This document shows, one piece after another, positions 1 to 5,972 of a DNA stretch of 9,161 bases (position 1 is the stretch's first letter; each line of letters begins with the position of its first letter). This stretch comes from an uncultured Porphyromonadaceae bacterium. Its GTDB lineage: Bacteria > Bacteroidota > Bacteroidia > Bacteroidales > Muribaculaceae. The notes under the pieces were generated by a model. That model had not been told where the DNA came from. It was given only the letters and a program-made list of their open reading frames with translations, and made no database searches. The stretch lies in contig CABQCA010000092.1 in assembly GCA_902462525.1 (NCBI GenBank), forward strand, positions 1-9,161, written 5' to 3'. Position numbers and translations under genes: made by a program.

Positions 1-1
1 C

Positions 2-1162
2 GCCTGCGCCATTGTGCTGGGCAGCAACATAGGTACCACCATCACTCCGATTCTGGCATCGTTCAGCGGCAATGTCGCCGCCAAGCGTGCTTCGATGGGA
101 CATCTGCTGTTCAACCTTCTGGGCACGGTGTGGTGCCTGTGCATATTCATACCTTTCGCCGGCTTCAACGCATGGCTGACCGAGGCAATAGGTCAGGGCG
201 ACCCCAACGCCCTCTACAAATATGTGACCAATCTCGAAGCCACTTCGCCCGAACTCTACAACCATCTTTTCGACAACTCCTTGCCCGCCGGTCATGAAGC
301 TCTCCGGAACATCGCGGCAATGCAGATGAGCGTATCGTTCGGCCTGTCCATTTTCCACACCACATTCAACCTTGTGAATGTTGCCATAATGATATGGCTC
401 ACGGGGCTGTATGTCAAAATTGTCGAATGGATGGTACCCGCCAAACATCGCGACGACGAGGAATTCACTCTCAAATTTATCTCCGGCGGTCTGCTCAATG
501 CCTCCGAACTCAATATCGCCCAGGCCGAAAAAGAGATGGGTGTATATGCCGAACGCGTAGGCCGCATGCTCGACATGGCACAGACTCTTGTCCATACTAA
601 GGAAAAGAGCGACGATTTCAACCAGCTCTATTCACGCCTTGAGAAATACGAAGACATCTCCGACCGCATGGAACTCGAGATAGCCCACTATCTCAACCGA
701 TGCGCCGAAGGACGTCTGTCGAACGAAGGCAAACTTCGAATCGCAGCCATGCTCAACATCGTGAGCGAAATCGAGAGCATCGCCGACAGCTGTCTCGGTG
801 CAGGTAAGATTCTCAACCGCAAGATACAGGCAGGCGTAGAGTTCAACGAGGAAATATACTCGAATATAGACAATATGTTCTCCTACGTCCGCTCGGCGAT
901 GGACATGATGATTCATCAGCTCGAAGACGTCGAGAATGTAAACCAGAAGTCGCTCATAGAGTCCTACAACAAAGAACGCGAAATCAACAACTACCGCAAT
1001 ACTCTCCGAAGCGCCAACGTCGGAAACATCAACGACAAGCACTACGAATATCAGGCCGGTATCTACTACATGGACCTCATCAGCGACCTCGAGAAAACCG
1101 GCGACTACATTATAAATGTCATCGACACCCTGCGCGAGAACTTCCAGAAACGCAAAGCCTGA
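2..1162 (+). CDS. Na+/phosphate symporter with PhoU-like domain (5' partial)
   Basis: This is the C-terminal part of a Na/Pi cotransporter family protein (NptA type), an inner-membrane symporter that imports inorganic phosphate with sodium. The frame is open at the window edge, so the first transmembrane repeat is missing; I estimate about 190 residues are lost, judging from relatives of roughly 560-600 residues. The fragment begins inside the second family repeat, with GSNIGTTITP, the GxNIGTT signature of these carriers. Hydrophobic segments follow (LLFNLLGTVWCLCIFIPF, and a second one around VAIMIWLTGLYV). After that comes a long, charged, helical region of about 230 residues (from roughly DDEEFTLKF to the end) typical of the PhoU-like cytoplasmic domain fused to this subfamily. 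The downstream hydrolase starts 4 bp after the stop, so the two are probably cotranscribed. The family call is confident; phosphate as substrate is inferred from the family. Confidence 0.93.
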   Translation, partial: ACAIVLGSNIGTTITPILASFSGNVAAKRASMGHLLFNLLGTVWCLCIFIPFAGFNAWLTEAIGQGDPNALYKYVTNLEATSPELYNHLFDNSLPAGHEALRNIAAMQMSVSFGLSIFHTTFNLVNVAIMIWLTGLYVKIVEWMVPAKHRDDEEFTLKFISGGLLNASELNIAQAEKEMGVYAERVGRMLDMAQTLVHTKEKSDDFNQLYSRLEKYEDISDRMELEIAHYLNRCAEGRLSNEGKLRIAAMLNIVSEIESIADSCLGAGKILNRKIQAGVEFNEEIYSNIDNMFSYVRSAMDMMIHQLEDVENVNQKSLIESYNKEREINNYRNTLRSANVGNINDKHYEYQAGIYYMDLISDLEKTGDYIINVIDTLRENFQKRKA

Positions 1163-1166
1163 TACC

Positions 1167-1940
1167 GTGCCCTACACTGTCACCATTTTAGGTTCCGGAA
1201 CCTCCACGGGAGTTCCGCAGATAGGCTGCAGCTGCGAAGTTTGCACATCGGCCGATCCGCGCGACAAACGGCTCCGGACATCGGCCATCATCAGCACTCC
1301 ACGCGACAATAATTTCATCATTGACATCGGCCCCGATTTCCGCCAGCAGATTCTGCGTCAGGGTTCACCGCGGCTCGACGCCGCTCTGTTCACCCACAGC
1401 CACTACGACCACGTGGCAGGTCTCGACGACCTGAGGCCCTACTGCAAGGACGGCTCATTCCCAATATGGTGCGAACCCGGCGTGTACCGCTACATCCGCC
1501 AGATTGTGCCCTATTCTTTCGCCGAGCACCTCTATCCGGGCGTACCTACGTTCGTTCCTCACGAGATAGAATCGCTCGAACCGTTCGACATCGGCGGCGA
1601 CACAATCGTACCCCTGCGCATATTCCATGGCAAGCTGCCTATTCTCGGCTATCGGATTGGCCCGGTCGCCTACATCACCGACTGCAGCTGCATGCCGCCA
1701 GAAACTATAGAACGCCTCCGCGGTGTCGACACACTGGTGATAAATGCCTTGCAGCAACAGCCGCATCCATCGCACATGAGTCTGCCCGAAGCGCTCGACA
1801 TCATTGCACAGATACAACCCCGACAAACCTACCTCACACATCTTTCGCATCACATGGGACTCCACGCCGTCGTCAGTCGAACACTTCCCGATAACGTCGC
1901 CATAGCCTACGACGGTCTCTCCGTAAAAGCAGGAATTTAG
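1167..1940 (+). CDS. PhnP-like MBL-fold metal-dependent hydrolase
   Basis: Metallo-beta-lactamase-fold hydrolase of the PhnP-like group, 257 residues, probably cytoplasmic. PhnP is a phosphoribosyl cyclic phosphodiesterase, but no phn genes are present here, so the substrate is unknown. The metal-binding motif THSHYDH lies at residues 76-82. Later ligands are likely in FHGK, TDCSC, HPSHMS and THLSHH. CSCEVC at residues 21-26 gives a C-x-C-x2-C set resembling the extra structural zinc site of PhnP. I chose GTG at 1167 because it puts the family's opening strand (TILGSGTSTGVPQIGC) near the N-terminus and lies 4 bp after the transporter stop. The alternative ATG at 1116 would overlap the transporter by 47 bp and add 17 unconserved residues. 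Cotranscription with the phosphate symporter hints at a phosphate-related role, but this is inference. Confidence 0.9.
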   Translation: MPYTVTILGSGTSTGVPQIGCSCEVCTSADPRDKRLRTSAIISTPRDNNFIIDIGPDFRQQILRQGSPRLDAALFTHSHYDHVAGLDDLRPYCKDGSFPIWCEPGVYRYIRQIVPYSFAEHLYPGVPTFVPHEIESLEPFDIGGDTIVPLRIFHGKLPILGYRIGPVAYITDCSCMPPETIERLRGVDTLVINALQQQPHPSHMSLPEALDIIAQIQPRQTYLTHLSHHMGLHAVVSRTLPDNVAIAYDGLSVKAGI

Positions 1941-1976
1941 ATTATTCAATTTGCAGCGCGCTGTGTTGCTTACTAT

Positions 1977-2018
1977 AAAAAACAGCGCCGTCCGACCTGG
2001 AATAAAGGCCGGACGGCG
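1977..2018 (-). terminator. Intrinsic terminator of the ferredoxin gene
   Basis: Arms 1986-1997 and 2007-2018 are complementary over 12 positions with a single A/C mismatch, closing a 9-nt loop. Read on the minus strand, the stem is followed by CTG and then six T residues (1977-1982 on the plus strand are A). It lies 30 bp past the ferredoxin stop. There is no T-run on the plus-strand side, so it is probably not an efficient terminator for the converging hydrolase gene. Confidence 0.85.
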
Positions 2019-2047
2019 GTGTGTCGTAGTCTATCGACGGAGAAAAG

Positions 2048-2218
2048 TTATTCGCCGGGTTCGATAGCGTCGTTGGGGCATACAGATGCGCAAGTGCCGC
2101 AGTCAATGCATTCGTCAGGATTGATTACATAGATAGCGCCTTCGGAGATAGCACCTACGGGACATTCGGGCAGACAAGTGCCACAAGCCACACAACGGTC
2201 GGTGATTACGTAAGCCAT
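2048..2218 (-). CDS. 2[4Fe-4S] bacterial-type ferredoxin
   Basis: A 56-residue cytoplasmic electron carrier holding two [4Fe-4S] clusters. It has two CxxCxxCxxxCP motifs: Cys9, 12, 15, 19-Pro and Cys37, 40, 43, 47-Pro. The two halves align with each other, as expected from the ancient duplication in clostridial-type ferredoxins. In anaerobes such proteins typically exchange electrons with pyruvate:ferredoxin oxidoreductase, hydrogenases or Rnf; no partner gene is present here, so the specific partner is unknown. The ATG at 2218 places the first cysteine at the usual distance from the N-terminus and is preceded by an A-rich stretch (CTAAACTAACAACACT) without a Shine-Dalgarno site. The gene is monocistronic, with its own promoter (2263-2292) and terminator (1977-2018), which suggests strong independent expression. 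The acidic C-terminus (IEPGE) is typical of the family. Confidence 0.96.
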   Translation of the reverse strand: MAYVITDRCVACGTCLPECPVGAISEGAIYVINPDECIDCGTCASVCPNDAIEPGE

Positions 2219-2262
2219 AGTGTTGTTAGTTTAGAAATTTACGGATTTGTGTTTATTGTATG

Positions 2263-2292
2263 CAAATTTACGCGTTTTTTCTCAATCTGCAA
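2263..2292 (-). promoter_or_regulatory. Bacteroidetes-type promoter of the ferredoxin gene
   Basis: On the minus strand the sequence reads TTG, 19 bp, TAAATTTG, matching the Bacteroidetes consensus TTTG-N17-23-TAnnTTTG. The -7 box is at 2263-2270 and the -33 element at 2290-2292. Transcription would begin near 2256, giving a leader of about 38 nt. The promoter lies only 8 bp beyond the stop codon of the preceding lipoprotein gene, with no terminator between, so some read-through from the greA operon is possible. Confidence 0.8.
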
Positions 2293-2299
2293 GTATTAA

Positions 2300-3388
2300 T
2301 CAGAGATATTTAGCCACCTCGCCGGCAAGTTTTGCCTGGTCGGCAACACGCGACACAATCTCGCCCTTGCGGTTTATGATGAACGAGAGGGGGAACGCGC
2401 CTACATTATACTGCTGAAGCACCGCTACGCCGTCGGAAGGCGAGTTCCAGACCGTCACCCATGGAAGGTTGCGGGCTACCGGTTTCCACACCTGTTCTTC
2501 ATTATCGAAAGAAATCTGGAATATCTCCAGCCCCTTGTCGTGATTGGCTGTGTAGATGTCGTTAAGAATCGCGTTGTAGGGCACTGAAGCCTCTGTGCCG
2601 TAGGCCGTAAAACTGAGAATCACCACTTTGCCGTCTTTCACATAGTCGGAAAGCGAGTGCTTCACACCGCGGTCGTCGTAGTTTGTCACATCGATGTAGC
2701 CCGTTTCATCGGCTTCGAGCACTGTTGTGGGAGCTTCCGTAATCTTTCCCAGGGCTTTGCGGCCGTTGTAGTACGAACTGAGGATATAGCGGCCACGGGG
2801 ATCATCAGGAGCGAAGGTTGTGAAAATCTGGGCTGCGGCGCCGAATACACGGTTGCCGAAGTCGTCATTAGGATCGAAAAGTGCTTTTCCGCCCACCGTC
2901 TTGCCTGTGAGATAGTAAGCCACAGTGCCTGTAGTGTCGGCGATTACGTAGCCCACAAGGTCGCGGAGCACATCGGCGTTGTCTACATTACCGCTCACGG
3001 CAAGAGTGCTGTCGATGCGACCGATTGTGCGGGCAAGCTCGGTGCCGTCGAGCACGTAGCCGGTACCGAAATGGTTGCCGTCGGCTGTTACAGTCACTTT
3101 GTCGACAGAATCGACCGGAAAATAGATACTTCCGCCAGCCGGCGAAGTCAACCGGTAGATTTCAGAGAAATGCGCCGGAGCATCTGCCTTATAGACGAAA
3201 CGGCCGTTATTGTCGAGGCTGAGGCTGTCGACAGTGTACCACAGACCGTTGTTGTAGCCTTCGAGAACGATTTTGCCTGTCTCGCCGGCGTTTTCGACGA
3301 TACCTTCCACACTCCAGCCCTTCGGTCCTGAGCACGATGAGGCGACAATTGCGGCGAGAGCCAGACTGCCATAAATCAGTTTGTTCAT
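2300..3388 (-). CDS. Thioredoxin-like (TlpA/AhpC-TSA) lipoprotein lacking CXXC
   Basis: A 362-residue envelope lipoprotein of the DUF4369/TlpA-like type common in Bacteroidetes. Residues 1-18 are a signal peptide ending in a lipobox (VASS before Cys19). Residues 20-110 look like the beta-rich DUF4369 domain (GxVEN...GKIVLEGY, YTVDSLSLDNNGRF). Residues about 240-362 look like a thioredoxin-fold domain: the strand VVILSF, a large helix, FQISFD, LPWVTVW, then GAFPLSFIINRKGEIV with the cis-proline at Pro333. Where active members have W-C-x-x-C, this one reads AYGTEAS (262-268), so Thr265 and Ser268 replace both cysteines and disulfide redox activity is unlikely. It starts 2 bp after the HIT gene stop, so it is the third gene of the greA operon. 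The fold call is from visible motifs; the actual function is unknown. Confidence 0.85.
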   Translation of the reverse strand: MNKLIYGSLALAAIVASSCSGPKGWSVEGIVENAGETGKIVLEGYNNGLWYTVDSLSLDNNGRFVYKADAPAHFSEIYRLTSPAGGSIYFPVDSVDKVTVTADGNHFGTGYVLDGTELARTIGRIDSTLAVSGNVDNADVLRDLVGYVIADTTGTVAYYLTGKTVGGKALFDPNDDFGNRVFGAAAQIFTTFAPDDPRGRYILSSYYNGRKALGKITEAPTTVLEADETGYIDVTNYDDRGVKHSLSDYVKDGKVVILSFTAYGTEASVPYNAILNDIYTANHDKGLEIFQISFDNEEQVWKPVARNLPWVTVWNSPSDGVAVLQQYNVGAFPLSFIINRKGEIVSRVADQAKLAGEVAKYL

Positions 3389-3390
3389 AA

Positions 3391-3783
3391 TCAGAAATTT
3401 TTCGCTATGCCCTCGGCAATTTCAGCCATACGTTCGGGCGTAAGGGTGAGTTTTTCACGACGGAAGTCCATGTCGGATTCCTTGTTGATCGGCACAAGAT
3501 GGATGTGCGCATGCGGCACTTCAAGACCTATTACAGCCACGCCGATGCGCTTGCAGGGAATTGCTTTTTCAATGGCTCCCGCCACCCGTTTGGCAAAAAG
3601 CTGCAGTGCTGCGTACTCTTCGTTGCTGAGATCGAAGATATAGTCGACCTCGCGCTTGGGCACTACAAGGGTATGGCCTTCCGAAAGGGGATTGATGTCG
3701 AGAAAAGCATAGTGGCGCTCGTCCTCAGCGACACGATAAGAGTGTATCTCACCGGCTATTATATGCGAGAAGATGCTTGCCAT
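3391..3783 (-). CDS. HIT-family nucleotide hydrolase
   Basis: A 130-residue histidine-triad protein, probably a cytoplasmic homodimer that hydrolyses or transfers nucleoside monophosphates (HINT/Hit-like, for example AMP-lysine or AMP-NH2 type substrates). The motif HAHIHLVP (His91, His93, His95) is the canonical H-phi-H-phi-H-phi-phi, with His93 expected to be the nucleophile. The N-terminal IIAGEI and the DINPLSEGHTLVVPK segment (29-43) are family hallmarks. Length is normal for the family. Its ATG overlaps the greA stop by one base (TGATG), implying translational coupling, and the lipoprotein gene follows after 2 bp. The true physiological substrate cannot be told from sequence. Confidence 0.95.
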   Translation of the reverse strand: MASIFSHIIAGEIHSYRVAEDERHYAFLDINPLSEGHTLVVPKREVDYIFDLSNEEYAALQLFAKRVAGAIEKAIPCKRIGVAVIGLEVPHAHIHLVPINKESDMDFRREKLTLTPERMAEIAEGIAKNF

Positions 3784-4253
3784 CAGAGTCCGATTTCTAT
3801 GATTTCAAAACGCACTTTACCGGCGGGAATGGAAATTTCCACTATTTCGCCTTTCTTGTGGCCGATAAGACCGCGGGCAATAGGAGTGCTTATCGCAATC
3901 TTGCGGGCTTTCATGTCGGCTTCCGAATCGGCCACAATGGTGTATTCGGCCTCACTGCCGGTGTCGACATTGCGGATTTTCACGCGGTTGAGCATCTGCA
4001 CTTCATCGGTAGAGAGTTTGCTTTCGTCGATGATACGGGCATTGGCAACCAGATCCTTGAGCTGGGCTATCTTCATTTCAAGCAGCCCCTGGGCTTCCTT
4101 GGCGGCATCATATTCCGAATTTTCCGACAAATCTCCCTTGTCACGGGCTTCGGCGATGGCGCGGCTGATTTCGGGGCGCTTCACGCTTTCGAGATAGGCT
4201 ATTTCCTCCATTTTGCGGTCATAGCCTTCTTTAGTCATATAAGTAATTGCCAT
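3783..4253 (-). CDS. greA: Transcription elongation factor GreA
   Basis: GreA, 156 residues, enters the secondary channel of RNA polymerase and stimulates cleavage of backtracked RNA, rescuing stalled complexes. The N-terminal coiled coil (about 1-75) carries the tip GDLSENSEYDAAKEAQ; Asp41 and Glu44 match the catalytic acidic pair of E. coli GreA in number as well as sequence. The C-terminal FKBP-like domain (about 80-156) includes STPIARGLIGHKKGE and ends with the expected short strand. It is the first gene of a three-gene operon (greA, HIT hydrolase, lipoprotein). The start at 4253 gives the standard MAITYMTKEGYD opening and follows the A-rich stretch GAAAAACAAGAATT. A leader of about 150 nt with hairpins lies upstream. 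Confidence 0.98.
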   Translation of the reverse strand: MAITYMTKEGYDRKMEEIAYLESVKRPEISRAIAEARDKGDLSENSEYDAAKEAQGLLEMKIAQLKDLVANARIIDESKLSTDEVQMLNRVKIRNVDTGSEAEYTIVADSEADMKARKIAISTPIARGLIGHKKGEIVEISIPAGKVRFEIIEIGL

Positions 4254-4282
4254 AATTCTTGTTTTTCTATTAAAGGTTTATT

Positions 4283-4319
4283 GTCTGCTCTTTACGGCTA
4301 TAGCTCCGTTCGAACAGAC
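4283..4319 (-). promoter_or_regulatory. Potential promoter-proximal hairpin in greA leader (near start)
   Basis: Nested inverted repeats lie 30-66 nt upstream of the greA start. The outer arms GTCTG (4283-4287) and CAGAC (4315-4319) enclose inner arms ACGG (4294-4297) and CCGT (4306-4309). Two 8-bp palindromes, GCTATAGC (4297-4304) and GTTCGAAC (4308-4315), fall in the same stretch. The pairing is weak, and the palindromes could equally be protein-binding dyads. The remaining greA leader sequence is AT-rich with no further pattern that I see. Confidence 0.3.
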
Positions 4320-4355
4320 TTGGTTAATTTTAAAGTCACAATAAAAGAAGAAACT

Positions 4356-4378
4356 CTCGCCGGGAAAACCCGCCGGAG
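4356..4378 (-). promoter_or_regulatory. Terminator-like hairpin in greA leader
   Basis: On the minus strand the sequence CTCCGGCGGG-TTTT-CCCGGCGAG folds into a hairpin of about 8 bp with one bulge, one mismatch and a T4 loop. It is followed by the pyrimidine-rich AGTTTCTTCTTTTATTG. It lies about 25 nt after the predicted transcription start and about 100 nt before greA, so it could act as an attenuator. E. coli greA is known to have a leader that terminates early and yields small RNAs (GraL); an analogous arrangement here is inference. Confidence 0.45.
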
Positions 4379-4407
4379 CTCTTCAGCTTTTTTCTCAATG
4401 TCTGACG

Positions 4408-4415
4408 CAAAGGTA
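4408..4415 (-). promoter_or_regulatory. -7 box of the greA operon promoter
   Basis: TACCTTTG on the minus strand is an exact TAnnTTTG match, predicting a start near 4401 and a leader of about 150 nt. I see no good TTTG at the expected -33 distance, so the promoter may be weak or activator-dependent. The AT-rich 19-bp repeat at 4446-4464 lies about 30 bp further upstream. Confidence 0.55.
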
Positions 4416-4445
4416 AGACTTATTTTCGGAAAGGTGACGACCCGC

Positions 4446-4464
4446 ACTCTTAATATTCGTTAAA
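4446..4464 (+). repeat. 19-bp direct repeat, copy 1
   Basis: ACTCTTAATATTCGTTAAA is identical to the sequence at 5911-5929 in the same orientation. Here it continues as CTTTGA, while copy 2 continues as TTTGA, so similarity extends to about 24 bp with one indel. In this copy the extra C spoils the TAnnTTTG spacing and no plus-strand gene follows, so it looks like a dead promoter fragment or a recombination footprint. It is copy 1 of the pair bracketing the GLUG gene. Confidence 0.8.
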
Positions 4465-4479
4465 CTTTGATGTAATATA

Positions 4480-4538
4480 TTTCTAAAAACGGCATAAGAA
4501 ATGAAGCGGCGCAATCCTCCTGAAAGGGACTGCGCCGC
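4480..4538 (-). terminator. Intrinsic terminator of the GLUG-repeat gene
   Basis: GCGGCGCA (4506-4513) pairs perfectly with TGCGCCGC (4531-4538). After one mismatch the stem continues with TCC (4515-4517) and GGA (4527-4529). On the minus strand the stem is followed at once by TTCATTTCTTA and, further on, by TTTTT (4485-4489). It begins 20 bp past the GLUG gene stop, so it ends that transcript and separates it from greA. Confidence 0.82.
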
Positions 4539-4557
4539 CGCTATTGTTATAGGGGTG

Positions 4558-5688
4558 TCAGATAATCACTTTTTTAACTGCGACATTGCCGTTGTTATCG
4601 ATAGTGCATCGTATCAGGACGCCTGTACCTGGGGCGGGCGAATCAATGCGGAGACCATCGATAGTAAAGTATTCGATTACTTTTATCTCAGAACCTACGA
4701 TATCTTCAACTTCAGTTTTACCGCTCTCAACGTGCAGCGCGATGAGACGCCGGCTGTCGCCGAGACTTGAGGCAAGAACATAGTCACCTGTGGTATATTC
4801 TTTTACCTTGACAGTGTTGTCTGCAAAGACAGTAAATATGTCGTTGCTTTCAAACGTCACCTCGGGGTCGGCTTTTATACTGAAACTGTCGGAGACTTTA
4901 TTGTAGTTGTCGTTTTCGACTGAGAACAGCAGAGCTGTGCGGTGCAATCGCGAAACTGTGTAGTCTTCAAGGCCGACGGGCATCGGGTAACCGTTGTCCG
5001 ACGAGGTAAAGTTGTCACCGAAGTCTGTAGCTAGCAGCGTGGCAGTGGTCACACCGTTTGCGTCATCGTTTCCGGGAAGCACCTGATTGTCGTACAAACA
5101 GTTGGTATATGAAACCTTGCCTCCATTGCCGACAAACAAGTTTACAGCCTTAGGTGTGTCGACGCTTGAGCTGACTTTTCCGACATTATAGAAGTTGGTT
5201 ATGGAGTAGGCTGTGTACGACGACTTGCAATAAGCCAATACACTGCCGGCATTGTCCTTCGCTGTGATATTGCCGAAGTTAGCACAGTCGGTGACAGTGG
5301 GGTTGGCTTTGGCGACAATACCTGCCGCGCCGGCATACGATGAGCCGAGGCTGGCATTGCTGTTAGTTACGGAGCCAAAATTGACGCAGCGGCTGATTTC
5401 GGGTTTGTCTGCCATGGCGACGAGGCCGCCTGCGGCCTGGTTGGTGACGGTAATATCACCTGCGTTGAACGAAGATGTAAGTTCAAGATTTTTAGTGGCG
5501 TTGGCAACTATTCCGGCAGCTTCGGCTTTGGCCGAAACATTGCCGTAATTGGCGCAGAAACTCAGAGTGGTGACATCGCCGGTGTAAGCCATAATGCCTG
5601 CGGCATCTGAAGCGGTGGTGCTTATTACGCCGTTGTTGAAAGCGTTGTTCATTCTGATGCCGCTACAATAACCGATGATGCCGGCCAC
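4558..5688 (-). CDS. GLUG-repeat surface protein, probably 5'-truncated
   Basis: The encoded 376 residues carry at least five GLUG-like beta-repeats of about 20-30 residues (about 1-175). Each has the form N/YGxV-(S/T)...AAGIVA, for example CANYGNVSAKAEAAGIVA, FNAGDITVTNQAAGGLVA and CANFGNITAKDNAGSVLA. The usual post-repeat segment CLYDNQ...GVTTATLL...YPMPVGLED follows (197-242). Residues about 337-376 (EYFTIDGLRID...G.LIR...GNVAVKKVII) resemble a type IX-like C-terminal sorting domain. Such proteins are secreted or cell-surface adhesin-like. The only usable start is GTG at 5688, yet repeat-like sequence (HLVNNGDIKSTANYVAGIIG) continues in frame upstream to a stop at 5770-5772, with no ATG and no signal peptide. 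It therefore looks like the C-terminal remnant of a larger gene. I keep it as CDS because the remaining frame is intact; it may be a pseudogene. Confidence 0.7.
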   Translation of the reverse strand: MAGIIGYCSGIRMNNAFNNGVISTTASDAAGIMAYTGDVTTLSFCANYGNVSAKAEAAGIVANATKNLELTSSFNAGDITVTNQAAGGLVAMADKPEISRCVNFGSVTNSNASLGSSYAGAAGIVAKANPTVTDCANFGNITAKDNAGSVLAYCKSSYTAYSITNFYNVGKVSSSVDTPKAVNLFVGNGGKVSYTNCLYDNQVLPGNDDANGVTTATLLATDFGDNFTSSDNGYPMPVGLEDYTVSRLHRTALLFSVENDNYNKVSDSFSIKADPEVTFESNDIFTVFADNTVKVKEYTTGDYVLASSLGDSRRLIALHVESGKTEVEDIVGSEIKVIEYFTIDGLRIDSPAPGTGVLIRCTIDNNGNVAVKKVII

Positions 5689-5848
5689 GTAATTGGCTGT
5701 GGATTTGATATCGCCGTTGTTGACAAGGTGGTTTGCGGCATAGTGGTACTTATATGTTTGCTTTATCTGTCAAGGACATCCGGAGAGAGCCGGTTATCAG
5801 GTAAATATTAGGAAGGTACTAATATGGTCAGCCATGCTTCACTGAAGA

Positions 5849-5856
5849 CAAAATTA
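5849..5856 (-). promoter_or_regulatory. Possible -7 box upstream of the GLUG remnant
   Basis: TAATTTTG on the minus strand fits TAnnTTTG, but no -33 element is at the proper distance. An 11-bp dyad, CTTCACTGAAG (5837-5847), would cover the predicted start, and a 7-bp inverted repeat ATATTAG/CTAATAT (5805-5811 and 5819-5825) follows. The rest of the 5773-5910 stretch holds no ORF that I can support. The transcript would reach the GLUG frame without an ATG in phase. Confidence 0.3.
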
Positions 5857-5910
5857 CTGAAATATTCATAATAGCCGATGAATTATGCAAAATTTTTTGA
5901 GGAATACGGT

Positions 5911-5929
5911 ACTCTTAATATTCGTTAAA
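5911..5929 (+). repeat. 19-bp direct repeat, copy 2
   Basis: Identical to 4446-4464. Here it runs directly into TTTGA, creating both a TAAATTTG box (5926-5933) and the TTTG that can serve as the -33 element of the next gene. It therefore forms part of a working-looking promoter, unlike copy 1. Confidence 0.8.
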
Positions 5930-5963
5930 TTTGACACCGCTATGCCTTTTCTCATTAATTTTG
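5930..5963 (+). promoter_or_regulatory. Promoter of the DUF486 membrane protein gene
   Basis: TTTG (5930-5933), 22 bp, then TAATTTTG (5956-5963) fits the Bacteroidetes consensus. It would start transcription only a few bases before the ATG at 5973. An alternative is TAAATTTG at 5926-5933 acting as the -7 box, which would give a leader of roughly 35 nt but has no well-placed -33 element (nearest TTTG is 26 bp upstream). Confidence 0.6.
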
Positions 5964-5972
5964 CAGCCGAAA

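Noticed and set aside
1455..1949. Minus-strand open frame of 164 codons opposite the MBL-fold hydrolase
   Set aside because: Antisense shadow of a gene with intact metal-binding motifs.
3499..4463. Plus-strand open frames of 232 and 228 codons opposite the HIT gene and greA
   Set aside because: Both lie antisense to well-recognised genes with canonical motifs, and their products resemble no known family.
5777..5779. ATG just upstream of the GLUG frame as its true start
   Set aside because: It is in a different phase and meets a stop after nine codons; even with a one-base shift it would give no signal peptide.
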